The notes beneath the pieces are model-generated. The model was not told where the DNA came from. It was given only the letters and a program-made list of their open reading frames with translations, and ran no database searches. From Parashewanella tropica (GTDB lineage Bacteria; Pseudomonadota; Gammaproteobacteria; Enterobacterales; Shewanellaceae): a stretch of DNA of 64,000 bases. A program made the position numbers and the translations under genes. The DNA lies in assembly GCF_004358445.1 (NCBI RefSeq), contig NZ_CP037951.1, positions 87,501-151,500 on the forward strand, given 5' to 3'. Positions 10,271 to 18,592 of this stretch are shown here, one piece after another. Position 1 is the first letter of the stretch. Each line of letters starts with the position of its first letter.

Positions 10271-10275
10271 TTGAT

Positions 10276-10360
10276 GGAGGGGTTCCCGAGTGGCCAAAGG
10301 GATCAGACTGTAAATCTGACGGCTCCGCCTTCGAAGGTTCGAATCCTTCTCCCTCCACCA
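10276..10360 (+). tRNA. tRNA-Tyr(GUA)
   Basis: 85 nt with CCA. The acceptor GGAGGGG pairs with the 3' CCCTCC; the anticodon loop is CTGTAAA (GTA); the long variable arm is typical of bacterial tRNA-Tyr (class II). Second in the cluster, 5 nt after tRNA-Thr. Confidence 0.96.
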
Positions 10361-10400
10361 TTTCATTCTTCTAGGTAGTTGGTAGCCTTATTTAGGTTGC

Positions 10401-10474
10401 GCGGGCGTCGTATAATGGTATTACTCCAGCCTTCCAAGCTGATAACGCGGGTTCGATTCCCGCCGCCCGCTCCA
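10401..10474 (+). tRNA. tRNA-Gly(UCC)
   Basis: 74 nt. The acceptor GCGGGCG pairs with CGCCCGC, followed by TCCA; the anticodon loop is CTTCCAA (TCC); GGTTCGATTCC forms the T arm. Third in the cluster. Confidence 0.96.
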
Positions 10475-10484
10475 TTTTCAAGTT

Positions 10485-10560
10485 GCTGATATGGCTCAGT
10501 TGGTAGAGCGCACCCTTGGTAAGGGTGAGGTCGGCAGTTCGAATCTGCCTATCAGCACCA
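10485..10560 (+). tRNA. tRNA-Thr(GGU)
   Basis: 76 nt. The acceptor GCTGATA pairs with TATCAGC, followed by ACCA; the anticodon loop is TTGGTAA (GGT). It is the last tRNA before tufB, the same Thr-Tyr-Gly-Thr-tufB order as in E. coli. Confidence 0.96.
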
Positions 10561-10687
10561 GCCTTCAATATTCGCTCCCATTACCTTGAATCTAAAATTC
10601 GTTCGATGCAAAATTACTGCGTCGAAGTTTTGCTATACATAAATATTGACTTTCACTACCTTAACTTAGGTTGAACTGAGGCATATC

Positions 10688-11872
10688 ATGGCTAAAGAAA
10701 AATTTGAACGTAGCAAACCGCACGTTAACGTTGGTACTATCGGTCACGTTGACCACGGTAAAACTACCCTAACAGCAGCTATCTCACACGTACTGACTAA
10801 AGCTTTCGGTGGTGAGACAAAAGATTTCGCACAAATCGATAACGCTCCAGAAGAGCGTGAGCGCGGTATTACGATTAATACTTCTCACATCGAATATGAC
10901 ACTGAGACTCGTCACTACGCACACGTAGACTGCCCAGGTCACGCGGATTATGTTAAAAACATGATCACTGGTGCTGCACAGATGGACGGCGCTATCCTAG
11001 TAGTAGCTTCTACTGACGGTCCAATGCCACAAACTCGTGAGCACATCCTACTTTCTCGTCAGGTAGGTGTACCTTACATCATCGTATTCATGAACAAGTG
11101 TGACATGGTAGATGATGAAGAGCTTCTAGAGCTTGTAGAAATGGAAGTACGTGAACTTCTATCTGAATACGAATTCCCAGGTGATGACCTACCAGTTATC
11201 CAAGGTTCTGCACTAGGCGCACTAAACGGTGAAGCACAGTGGGAAGAGAAAATTCTTGAGCTAGCAAACGCTCTAGACACTTACATCCCAGAGCCAGAGC
11301 GTGCAATCGACGGTGCGTTCATTCTTCCAATCGAAGACGTATTCTCAATCCAAGGCCGTGGTACTGTTGTAACGGGTCGTGTTGAGCGCGGTATCATCAA
11401 AGTTGGTGACGAAGTAGAAATCGTAGGTATCAAAGATACGACTATGACTACTTGTACTGGTGTTGAAATGTTCCGTAAGCTGCTTGACGAAGGTCGTGCA
11501 GGTGAGAACTGTGGTATCCTACTACGTGGTACTAAGCGTGACGAAGTTGAGCGTGGTCAAGTACTAGCACAGCCTGGTTCTATCACTCCACACACTACTT
11601 TCGAATCAGAAGTATACGTACTTTCGAAAGAAGAAGGTGGACGTCACACTCCATTCTTCAAAGGTTACCGTCCACAGTTCTACTTCCGTACAACTGACGT
11701 AACTGGTACTATCGAGCTACCAGAAGGCGTAGAAATGGTAATGCCAGGTGACAACATCAAGATGGTTGTTACTCTAATCTGCCCAATCGCGATGGACGAA
11801 GGTCTACGCTTCGCAATCCGTGAAGGTGGTCGTACTGTTGGTGCTGGTGTTGTAGCTAAAATCGTTGAGTAA
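10688..11872 (+). CDS. tufB: elongation factor Tu, copy 1
   Basis: EF-Tu carries aminoacyl-tRNA to the ribosome as a GTP complex. The protein has 394 residues with GHVDHGKTT (G1, about 19-27), DCPGHADY (G3), NKCD (G4) and the two C-terminal beta-barrel domains. It starts with ATG; the second copy starts with GTG. Only two synonymous differences from the second copy were found inside the gene (TTC/TTT in codon 39-40 region; ACT/ACA near the end), so the proteins are identical apart from start-codon choice. It is expressed from the upstream tRNA operon. Confidence 0.97.
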   Translation: MAKEKFERSKPHVNVGTIGHVDHGKTTLTAAISHVLTKAFGGETKDFAQIDNAPEERERGITINTSHIEYDTETRHYAHVDCPGHADYVKNMITGAAQMDGAILVVASTDGPMPQTREHILLSRQVGVPYIIVFMNKCDMVDDEELLELVEMEVRELLSEYEFPGDDLPVIQGSALGALNGEAQWEEKILELANALDTYIPEPERAIDGAFILPIEDVFSIQGRGTVVTGRVERGIIKVGDEVEIVGIKDTTMTTCTGVEMFRKLLDEGRAGENCGILLRGTKRDEVERGQVLAQPGSITPHTTFESEVYVLSKEEGGRHTPFFKGYRPQFYFRTTDVTGTIELPEGVEMVMPGDNIKMVVTLICPIAMDEGLRFAIREGGRTVGAGVVAKIVE

Positions 11873-11896
11873 TATCGACATTTAGTTGAACACAGA

Positions 11897-11923
11897 AAAA
11901 GCCGCTAATCAGCGGCTTTTTTT
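11897..11923 (+). terminator. tufB terminator, overlapping the lipoprotein 3' end
   Basis: Perfect 10-bp stem AAAAGCCGCT / AGCGGCTTTT around AATC, followed by TTT. On the other strand it contains the last codons (Lys-Lys-Ala-Ala-Asp) and TAG stop of the convergent lipoprotein gene, and there too it is followed by an A/T-rich tract, so it can work in both directions. Confidence 0.92.
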
Positions 11924-14412
11924 ATGGTTAATCGTTTTGAATCATCGAATGTAATTATCTGATACAAATTACTGGAAATTCGGCCTTTTGTACCATCAAT
12001 CGCTCCCCATACTTGCTTTTCATGGAAGGTTTTAACGGAAATAACGCCTTCTTTTCTGTTTACTAAAGACATGGTTAGTCTTTCTATTGGCTGGTTATCA
12101 TCCCTTATCTCTATTTGTGAGCGGTTGTTGTTATCTACTCGCCAGTGGGCTAAGCGCTGTGTAGGCTTTGCATCAACAAACTCTCCCCAAAGTACAGGCT
12201 GCCATTGCTCTGATAGAAGGCTTTCAGTAAAAAAGCTTCTTGCTACTTCCCCATTAGGACGAGCGGAAATTAAAACGGGTCCAAGTGTTTTAAATCCAGG
12301 CTGTTTTTTATGATTTGTAGTAATCATAAAGTCAGTACATTTTTTGACGGCCAACGCATAATCTTTGTCTGTACTAAAATTCAATTCTGAATCGGAGTCG
12401 TTAAATGTATCTCCTGTTACGCATCTCGGCAATTGTAAATCAAGGAACAAGCCTGCATCTACAAAGTCAAACTCTTTGGTGGCCAAGTTGGAAATCACAT
12501 CGCTCTTCGCTTGATTGTTAAGTATGAGCTTTGGCGAAGGTAAGCGCTGCCCTGCGAGTAATTTATTGCCCTGCCTGACCCTTCCTTCAAGCTCAATATA
12601 GATATTATGCCTCTTTGCAAAACCACTGTTGTCAACTGCCATAACGTTAGCAGGCAAATTAAGGTTTATTATCGAATCAGGTTCCGAGGGGCTAGTGTTT
12701 TCATTCCATCGACCTTTAGCAAATAATTGGGTCGATGCTTTAAAAGTAGGTTCACTTTCATTTTGAAAGCCTTGCTGCACGAGATAGTAATTCACTTCCC
12801 CGCTGCTTTGTTGCGAAGGGATGGGGAGCAGTTCGGCAACAATATATTCATTGCCGTCTTGAGCCACAATTGGGCCTGTTAATAAATTAAGGTTACCTTC
12901 AGATGGTTGATTTGAGATTAGTTGACTTAACTCTGTAGGAAAAAGTGTATAGGTTTCTTCAGCTTGTTTTAGCATAAATGGTCTAAAACAAGTTGTTTCT
13001 AAGGTGGGGGTTTCTGGTTCAGTACAATCGAACTTTTTATTGACTTTAAGAACTGAGTTTTTGGCAGTAATGTTTGTTTCAATTCCTTTGGCACCATCTC
13101 CAAATTTTGTATTGTCGTTTAGCATATTGGGAAAGAACCTAAGCATAGGGTCCCCAACGAATGGTGATTGTATAGGTGTCCCTCCAAGGGCGTATTCATT
13201 GGCTGTGATTTCAATACTCAATGTTGGCATCGTTTTATTGACTAATAACAGAGAGTTTTCTGCGTTATTTGTGGCCTTTTGATATTGGTTGTTTGGTCTA
13301 CTCCAGTTTCCTTCGGCGTAAACTAAAAAGTGATGTGCTTCAGGTGAAACTGGGGCGGAAAACGTACTGCTATCAAAACTCCATTTGCTCACTTCATGAA
13401 CTAAGTTATTTGTTGATATATCAAGAATAAATGATTCGATTTGAGCAGCAGGTGCTGGGGTATTGTATATAAAGCTCATGCTATACAGTGGACTTGTTAA
13501 AAGTTCGTTTACATCTATGGCTTGACTGGCACTTTGTTTCTTTATCATTGTAAGCAGATCGGCCATGCGCTGACGATTGATGTTTGAGTTGGATTCGGAG
13601 GGAAATGGGTTCATTGCTTGATGTAAAATCGGTGACGCCTTTATTGTATCTGAATTGAAATCCCGACCATTGTTATCGAATTGAAAGGCCGCTTTAGATA
13701 TTGCGTCCATTGACTTCATCTGCTTTGAAGCTAAGAAAGACATGAGCTCTTCAACTGTCAGTGATACATCATCAGGTAATGATACCTTTTGTTGCTCTAT
13801 TGATTGGGAAGAGGTGGCAGAGACCGCTTCAAATCCGTTTGCGAGATTAACAGCGATAATATGAGCCACACTTCGTATGTGCCTTGCATCTGAAGCATTA
13901 TTGGGCTCAGATGTTGCTTCTGCGACGATATAGTCAGTTTCTAGATCGAGACTGGTATTTAGTCTTTGCTTGATGTCCTTTTTGGCTTCATTTATTTCTT
14001 TTCCAGATTCGACGAGCTGATGAACTAATGTCGTCAGAGGGCTTATTATTGTTGACTTTGCTGGAGCAGAGATAATGAAAGGCTTAGTGATAGATTTTCC
14101 TGACAGGACGTTGACCGTATTGTTCGAGATTTCTGCGATTAAGGGCGTCGTGTTGTAGACGTCTTCTGGGATCTCCGTAAAACGATAGTTGCCATTATTA
14201 TCTGATTGAGTTTGGATATCGGTTTCATCACAACGTGCATTATTATCTATGTCTAGGCAACTTTTGGCATTTTTTAAATAACTTGATCCCACCATGACTT
14301 TTCCAGAAAGAGATTTCAATACAGGAACAGAGGAATCGTTATTATCCTTATCTCCGCAGGCTGATATTGTTAGAATCAACAATAGGATGAAAAATAGATC
14401 CTTAAGTTTCAT
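11905..14412 (-). CDS. large outer-membrane-type lipoprotein, unknown function
   Basis: An 835-residue predicted lipoprotein. The ATG at 14412 is chosen because AGGAG lies 8 nt upstream and because a clean signal peptide with lipobox ISAC (Cys at about 19) follows; an upstream in-frame start would bury it. After the Cys comes an Asp/Asn-rich stretch, then a short domain of the type V-x-G-S-Y-L-x-N-A-x-x-C-L-D-x-D-N-N-x-x-C-D (about 35-65), followed by GNYRFTEIP, a pattern common in lipoproteins of Shewanella relatives. The remaining ~700 residues are not recognised. The stop lies inside the tufB terminator. Confidence 0.8.
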   Translation of the reverse strand: MKLKDLFFILLLILTISACGDKDNNDSSVPVLKSLSGKVMVGSSYLKNAKSCLDIDNNARCDETDIQTQSDNNGNYRFTEIPEDVYNTTPLIAEISNNTVNVLSGKSITKPFIISAPAKSTIISPLTTLVHQLVESGKEINEAKKDIKQRLNTSLDLETDYIVAEATSEPNNASDARHIRSVAHIIAVNLANGFEAVSATSSQSIEQQKVSLPDDVSLTVEELMSFLASKQMKSMDAISKAAFQFDNNGRDFNSDTIKASPILHQAMNPFPSESNSNINRQRMADLLTMIKKQSASQAIDVNELLTSPLYSMSFIYNTPAPAAQIESFILDISTNNLVHEVSKWSFDSSTFSAPVSPEAHHFLVYAEGNWSRPNNQYQKATNNAENSLLLVNKTMPTLSIEITANEYALGGTPIQSPFVGDPMLRFFPNMLNDNTKFGDGAKGIETNITAKNSVLKVNKKFDCTEPETPTLETTCFRPFMLKQAEETYTLFPTELSQLISNQPSEGNLNLLTGPIVAQDGNEYIVAELLPIPSQQSSGEVNYYLVQQGFQNESEPTFKASTQLFAKGRWNENTSPSEPDSIINLNLPANVMAVDNSGFAKRHNIYIELEGRVRQGNKLLAGQRLPSPKLILNNQAKSDVISNLATKEFDFVDAGLFLDLQLPRCVTGDTFNDSDSELNFSTDKDYALAVKKCTDFMITTNHKKQPGFKTLGPVLISARPNGEVARSFFTESLLSEQWQPVLWGEFVDAKPTQRLAHWRVDNNNRSQIEIRDDNQPIERLTMSLVNRKEGVISVKTFHEKQVWGAIDGTKGRISSNLYQIITFDDSKRLTIKKAAD

Positions 14413-14499
14413 TTGAGTTACTCCTTTCGACTCAATCAGAATGAGCATTATTAAGAGTAGTTGAGTTAGATGATTTCGTTTTATAAAACGCACAAAATA

Positions 14500-14542
14500 C
14501 TCAAGTCTTACTTGAGGAGTCTAGAGGCCTTCTATGGCCTCT
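14500..14542 (-). terminator. tandem hairpins after the M48 gene
   Basis: Two adjacent perfect stems: AGAGGCC-N6-GGCCTCT and CTCAAG-N5-CTTGAG. On the minus strand the second is followed by TATTTTGTG, a poor T-tract. They probably mark the end of the DUF898-M48 transcript, and also lie just before the lipoprotein gene. Confidence 0.45.
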
Positions 14543-14556
14543 GATATGCAGTAATC

Positions 14557-15585
14557 TTAATTGCTACTATTTGAGATCCGTTTTTCAATATCGGGGTGGC
14601 TTTGTAAATATTCTAACCAGTGATGTACTTTGCCTTTAGATAACTCCTCTCCGTGAGCTTCTGCTAATAACGTCAGTGCCTTTGCAAAAGCCTGTTTAGA
14701 TTTGCCTAATTTCGGTAGCATCAAATATGCATACTCATCGGCCTGTGTTTCCATATCGCGGGAAAAAGACGATTGCAGTAAACTGGCTCCAGCACCAATC
14801 ACCATTTCACCCGCGCCCTCGATATCGCCTAACATCAGTGCAAATAGCATAGTAATGGCTGTCGAGCGTGCCAATTGCTTCATCCCATGCTGATGATGAA
14901 CATGACCAATTTCATGTAGTAATACGGCTTGTAATGCATCTGGATGTTTTTCCATTAACTTTACAATGTCATCAGTGACGATCACTGTGCCATCTGGTAG
15001 CGCCATAGCATTCGCGCCGATGGCTGAATCTCTAAATTGCAGCTCAGTATTCACGAGAGGATCGTTCGTGGTCTTTAGTACTTGTTGCCACAACTGATCA
15101 ACCTTGTTTTGCTCTTCAATCGTTAATTGGCTAGGTTTAAGCAGCGTCCTATCCATGACGGTTAGTGTTTGCTGGCCGGTTTTCTTAGCAACAACCTCTG
15201 GCAGAAGCGGAACGGCGGCATCGGCAGCCGCAGGGAGGATTTTAGTCGTCATCACCCACATAAAGGCTGGGATGATAATGAGAGAAGCAAGAACGACAGT
15301 CCAACGTGTTTCTAGCCAAGCAAGTAGCTTGCTTTTTGAGTGTTGTGTTGGCCAAGTCCATTCGGCTAAGTCGGGAATGAACCGACAGCCGCTATGAAAA
15401 AGTAATTCAGTTGGCAAACTGGGGATCACATCGCTGTAGCGGTATGCATCCGTATTCGCATCTGTTATCAAGGCTAAGGTTTCAGCATCGATAATGCGCA
15501 CAAAACCTTGATCATTCATTTTGGCAATCGCATCGCGGAATTGCGCGCTTTCAGCTAGCTGATATTTTCCTCTAACCTGCAACAT
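14557..15585 (-). CDS. M48-family membrane metalloprotease
   Basis: A 342-residue zinc protease. The catalytic HEIGH is at 224-228 (LLHEIGHVHHQHG) and the third zinc ligand is Glu279 in METQADEYA. A single strong membrane helix lies at about 96-114, after an N-terminal region of about 90 residues that has no signal peptide. AAGGA lies 6 nt before the ATG, inside the end of the upstream gene. It starts 9 bp after the DUF898 gene, and the two are almost certainly cotranscribed. HtpX/Oma1-like family members degrade misfolded membrane proteins; the substrate here is unknown. Confidence 0.87.
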   Translation of the reverse strand: MLQVRGKYQLAESAQFRDAIAKMNDQGFVRIIDAETLALITDANTDAYRYSDVIPSLPTELLFHSGCRFIPDLAEWTWPTQHSKSKLLAWLETRWTVVLASLIIIPAFMWVMTTKILPAAADAAVPLLPEVVAKKTGQQTLTVMDRTLLKPSQLTIEEQNKVDQLWQQVLKTTNDPLVNTELQFRDSAIGANAMALPDGTVIVTDDIVKLMEKHPDALQAVLLHEIGHVHHQHGMKQLARSTAITMLFALMLGDIEGAGEMVIGAGASLLQSSFSRDMETQADEYAYLMLPKLGKSKQAFAKALTLLAEAHGEELSKGKVHHWLEYLQSHPDIEKRISNSSN

Positions 15586-15594
15586 GCATCGTCC

Positions 15595-16674
15595 TTAAGT
15601 AAATGATAAGTCGGCATCAAAGAAGCCTGCCGCTTCTTCACCAAAGGCAGGATCTTTCCCTTGAACATCGTTGACTAAGGTGTCTGCTTGTTCAGTGAGT
15701 TGGACTTGGATGTGTTGTGCGACAAAACGTCGAGTACGGATCTTGGTTACTGGGTAAGCAAGCCCAAGTGACAAAATTAGCATGAGCGAGTTAAGGAGCT
15801 GCAATTTTATATAGCCACTTAATGACATATCAGTTTTGAACGTAGCAACGTTTTCTATCTTTAATGAGCCGATGATGTGTTTAAGGACGATACCACGAGA
15901 AACGGCGATAGCGACAAAGTTGAGAAGTAAAAGCCCTGCATAAAGCAAAACGATTAACCCCATTAAGGTGTTAGTTAATTGTTCACCAGCTCCATCTCCT
16001 GCTTGCGCAATGACCACGCCATAGCCTACTGCAAAAATGACTATCGTAATTATCCCGGCCATCATAATCGCAATAGCGACAAGAGCGGCAACATAATATT
16101 GTCCAACATCAGTATTCAGTTTAAAGGGCTGACCGCCGACACTGAGATTGTCGAAAATGTATTTATCAATTCGCTGATGAACCCAAGGTAAGGCGATGCC
16201 AAGAGTAAAGAATAAAGCCAGCATAGGAAGTAACAAAAAATTCAGAACGATTTCCCAGTAGTTCCCCTTAAAAGAAAACCGAATATTGCGATAAGAAGTC
16301 ATGCGCATGTTAAATCTAATGCTTTGCATGATAAGCCAAGGCGTTGCAATTAATATCAACAAACTCATCCCTAACGCGAGCATGGGAGTTAGTGAAGATA
16401 AGATGGTAATTACAATAAACACAGATACCGCTAATAGGCGACCTTTTAGAATTTGCAGCGGAGTGGCAAGATAACGAAAACCATGGTCTTCTAATTTAGT
16501 GTGGCCATGTAAATATTGATTGGTATGTACTTTGGCCCAAGCGCTGTAGATCCCTAAGGTTAATATACTGAGTAACAGATTAACTATCCAAATTTTGAAA
16601 AACTCACCGGATTGTCCAGTAAATTTGGCTTGTGCGATACGGGTATTGGGTGTAGTACTATCCAACGTGCTCAT
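15595..16674 (-). CDS. DUF898 (YjgN-like) membrane protein
   Basis: A 359-residue multi-pass inner-membrane protein. About six to eight hydrophobic segments are visible, starting near residues 28-46 (IWIVNLLLSILTLGIYSAWA), and the family signature Y-S-A-W-A-K-V-H-T-N-Q-Y-L occurs near 43-55. The domain is duplicated: a second, weaker copy lies near residues 285-330 (YIKLQLLNSLMLILSLGLAY). Its role in the family is unknown. It is the first gene of a two-gene operon with the M48 protease. Confidence 0.85.
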   Translation of the reverse strand: MSTLDSTTPNTRIAQAKFTGQSGEFFKIWIVNLLLSILTLGIYSAWAKVHTNQYLHGHTKLEDHGFRYLATPLQILKGRLLAVSVFIVITILSSLTPMLALGMSLLILIATPWLIMQSIRFNMRMTSYRNIRFSFKGNYWEIVLNFLLLPMLALFFTLGIALPWVHQRIDKYIFDNLSVGGQPFKLNTDVGQYYVAALVAIAIMMAGIITIVIFAVGYGVVIAQAGDGAGEQLTNTLMGLIVLLYAGLLLLNFVAIAVSRGIVLKHIIGSLKIENVATFKTDMSLSGYIKLQLLNSLMLILSLGLAYPVTKIRTRRFVAQHIQVQLTEQADTLVNDVQGKDPAFGEEAAGFFDADLSFT

Positions 16675-16751
16675 GGCTATTCCTTGCTATGAAAAATGAT
16701 GTTGTTTTTATGCAACATCATGTTAACACTAACAATGAGTTTTTTGGCTGT

Positions 16752-17378
16752 TTATTTAACTACAGGTATGCTTGTATCTATTTTTAGATATCGACTTAAA
16801 AAGAGAGCTGTGGTGTCCCTTGATAACTGTAGCATTTCAGTGTGATTCAAATTTGGTTTAATCCCTATCAATTGTGGCCAGAAACATTGACCTTTAACTA
16901 AGCTATGTAATTGCTCCGCGGCTTGTTCAACATTTTCGATTGAAAGTGTTTGTTGCTGTTGTTGATGCTCTAACCATTTAAACAATGCCGTTTCATTTAG
17001 CTGAAATTTCGCGGCTTGCTCCTGCAGCTTTTCAGTATTAAAAAGGTAGTGTCCAAAAGCCACTTTCGAGAGCTCTAGATATTCTGCTTCCCCTAAAATT
17101 TGAATTTCTGCTAAAAGCAGGTGTTGAAGTTGCTGTTGGATATCGAGTTCAGTTATCTGATCCAAGATCTCAACCCCAAGAGCACGCTGCCATAAATCAG
17201 ATAATAGGGCGATGACCAAGACTTCTTTTGATTCAAAATGATTATATACGGTGCGTTTAGACACTTGTGCCGCCTGTGCGACTTTATCCATGCTGGTATT
17301 CGCTACGCCTTCATTTAAGAACAGCTGCTTGGCTGAAGTTAAGATGGCTTGGCGTTTGAGCTCGCTACGAGTTTTCAT
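16752..17378 (-). CDS. TetR-family regulator
   Basis: A 208-residue repressor-type protein. The N-terminal HTH is at about residues 10-55 (ILTSAKQLFLNEGVANTSMD, then AQAAQVSKRTVYNHFESKEV). The C-terminal ligand domain is helical and Gln-rich. It is divergent from an MBL-fold lipoprotein gene. The spacer between them holds a perfect inverted repeat that is a likely operator, so it probably represses both itself and its neighbour. Confidence 0.88.
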   Translation of the reverse strand: MKTRSELKRQAILTSAKQLFLNEGVANTSMDKVAQAAQVSKRTVYNHFESKEVLVIALLSDLWQRALGVEILDQITELDIQQQLQHLLLAEIQILGEAEYLELSKVAFGHYLFNTEKLQEQAAKFQLNETALFKWLEHQQQQQTLSIENVEQAAEQLHSLVKGQCFWPQLIGIKPNLNHTEMLQLSRDTTALFLSRYLKIDTSIPVVK

Positions 17379-17448
17379 TTGGTTCTAGCTTAGAAGAAAT
17401 AATGAGCTCCATCTTACACTACCGAGTTTACTTTTCATCTTTTATATA

Positions 17449-17469
17449 TAAACTACACCGAGTAGTTTA
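17449..17469. promoter_or_regulatory. probable TetR operator
   Basis: Perfect inverted repeat TAAACTAC-ACCGA-GTAGTTTA in the 106-bp divergent spacer. A related half-copy, ACTACCGAGTTTAC, occurs at 17419-17432, 30 bp away. It lies 15 bp before the MBL-fold start codon, where bound repressor would block transcription or initiation. Confidence 0.65.
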
Positions 17470-17484
17470 CTTTTGGTGTCGGTT

Positions 17485-18543
17485 ATGAAAATCAAAATGA
17501 TTGCGGTCTTAATTGTGAGCGTGGGGGTAGTGATGTTGAATGCATGTATTAATAAACATAATCAGTCTGCTGAGGTGAAAACCAAGTTTCAAAATTCAGA
17601 ATGGCTCGATGGGTTCAGTTTTACTAATATGATGGCGATCCTAAAGGATTATATGACCGTTTCGCGTAAAGCCGCGGTACCAAAGGAAGCGATCCCAGTA
17701 ACTGAGATTGATGCCGATGCATTGAATGAAGAAACCCAAGATGTGGTGTATAAACTTGGTCATTCCAGCTTATTGTTTAAATTATCAGGATCATTAGTTA
17801 TGGCTGATCCTGTATTTAGCGAACGTGCCTCTCCTATACAATGGATGGGACCAAAGCGCTTTCATCAGCCACCGCTCAGCGTTGAAGTTTTACCTAACAT
17901 TGATGTAGTGGTGATCAGTCACGATCATTATGATCATCTTGATAAAGGCGCGTTAGCTGATCTTACTAGTAAAACCCAGTGGTTTTTAGTGCCGCTAAAA
18001 GTAGGAAAGCATCTGGAAGAGGTTGGTGTAAGTAAAAATAAGATCATTGAATTGGCCTGGTGGCAGTCACATACCATCAATGGCATTGAATACACGTTAA
18101 CGCCAACACAGCATTTCTCAGGCAGAGGGCTATTTGATAAAGACACCACATTATGGGGCAGTTGGGTCATAAACACAGGTGAACAAAATCTATACTTCAG
18201 CGGTGACTCTGGATATTTCAGCGGCTTTAAAGAAATTGGCGAAAAATACGGTCCCTTTGATCTGACGTTTATTGAGACGGGAGCTTATAACAAGCGTTGG
18301 AGTAAGGTGCATATGTTTCCTGAGCAAAGTGTGCAAGCGCATTTGGATTTAAAAGGCAAAGTAATGATGCCGATCCATAACAGTACCTTTGATTTAGCCT
18401 TGCACGACTGGCATGAGCCTTTGGATAGAGTTTTGAAAGAAAGTAATAATAAAGAAATTAGTTTGATCACGCCAATTGTAGGGCAGCGAGTGGAGTTGTC
18501 TGATTTATTGAAAAGCGAAAATCAGCAACGCTGGTGGAAGTAA
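17485..18543 (+). CDS. MBL-fold lipoprotein, NAPE-PLD/UlaG-like
   Basis: A 352-residue protein. The ATG at 17485 is preferred to a TTG at 17473. The signal peptide ends in a lipobox LNAC (Cys at about 21), so it is probably lipid-anchored in the envelope. The metal site is visible as SHDHYDHLD (HxHxDH), followed by a later His in TPTQHFSGRG, the bridging Asp in YFSGDSGYF, and a C-terminal MPIHNSTFDL. This arrangement is that of NAPE-PLD-like phosphodiesterases. It is divergent from, and probably controlled by, the TetR gene. The substrate is unknown. Confidence 0.82.
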   Translation: MKIKMIAVLIVSVGVVMLNACINKHNQSAEVKTKFQNSEWLDGFSFTNMMAILKDYMTVSRKAAVPKEAIPVTEIDADALNEETQDVVYKLGHSSLLFKLSGSLVMADPVFSERASPIQWMGPKRFHQPPLSVEVLPNIDVVVISHDHYDHLDKGALADLTSKTQWFLVPLKVGKHLEEVGVSKNKIIELAWWQSHTINGIEYTLTPTQHFSGRGLFDKDTTLWGSWVINTGEQNLYFSGDSGYFSGFKEIGEKYGPFDLTFIETGAYNKRWSKVHMFPEQSVQAHLDLKGKVMMPIHNSTFDLALHDWHEPLDRVLKESNNKEISLITPIVGQRVELSDLLKSENQQRWWK

Positions 18544-18592
18544 GTTAGTAATATCGCTCCAGTACCCACTGGAGCGATGACATTACACTGAG

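Noticed and set aside
14430..14450. Fur-like sequence upstream of the large lipoprotein
   Set aside because: Only 12 of 19 positions match the consensus, near the level expected by chance in AT-rich DNA.
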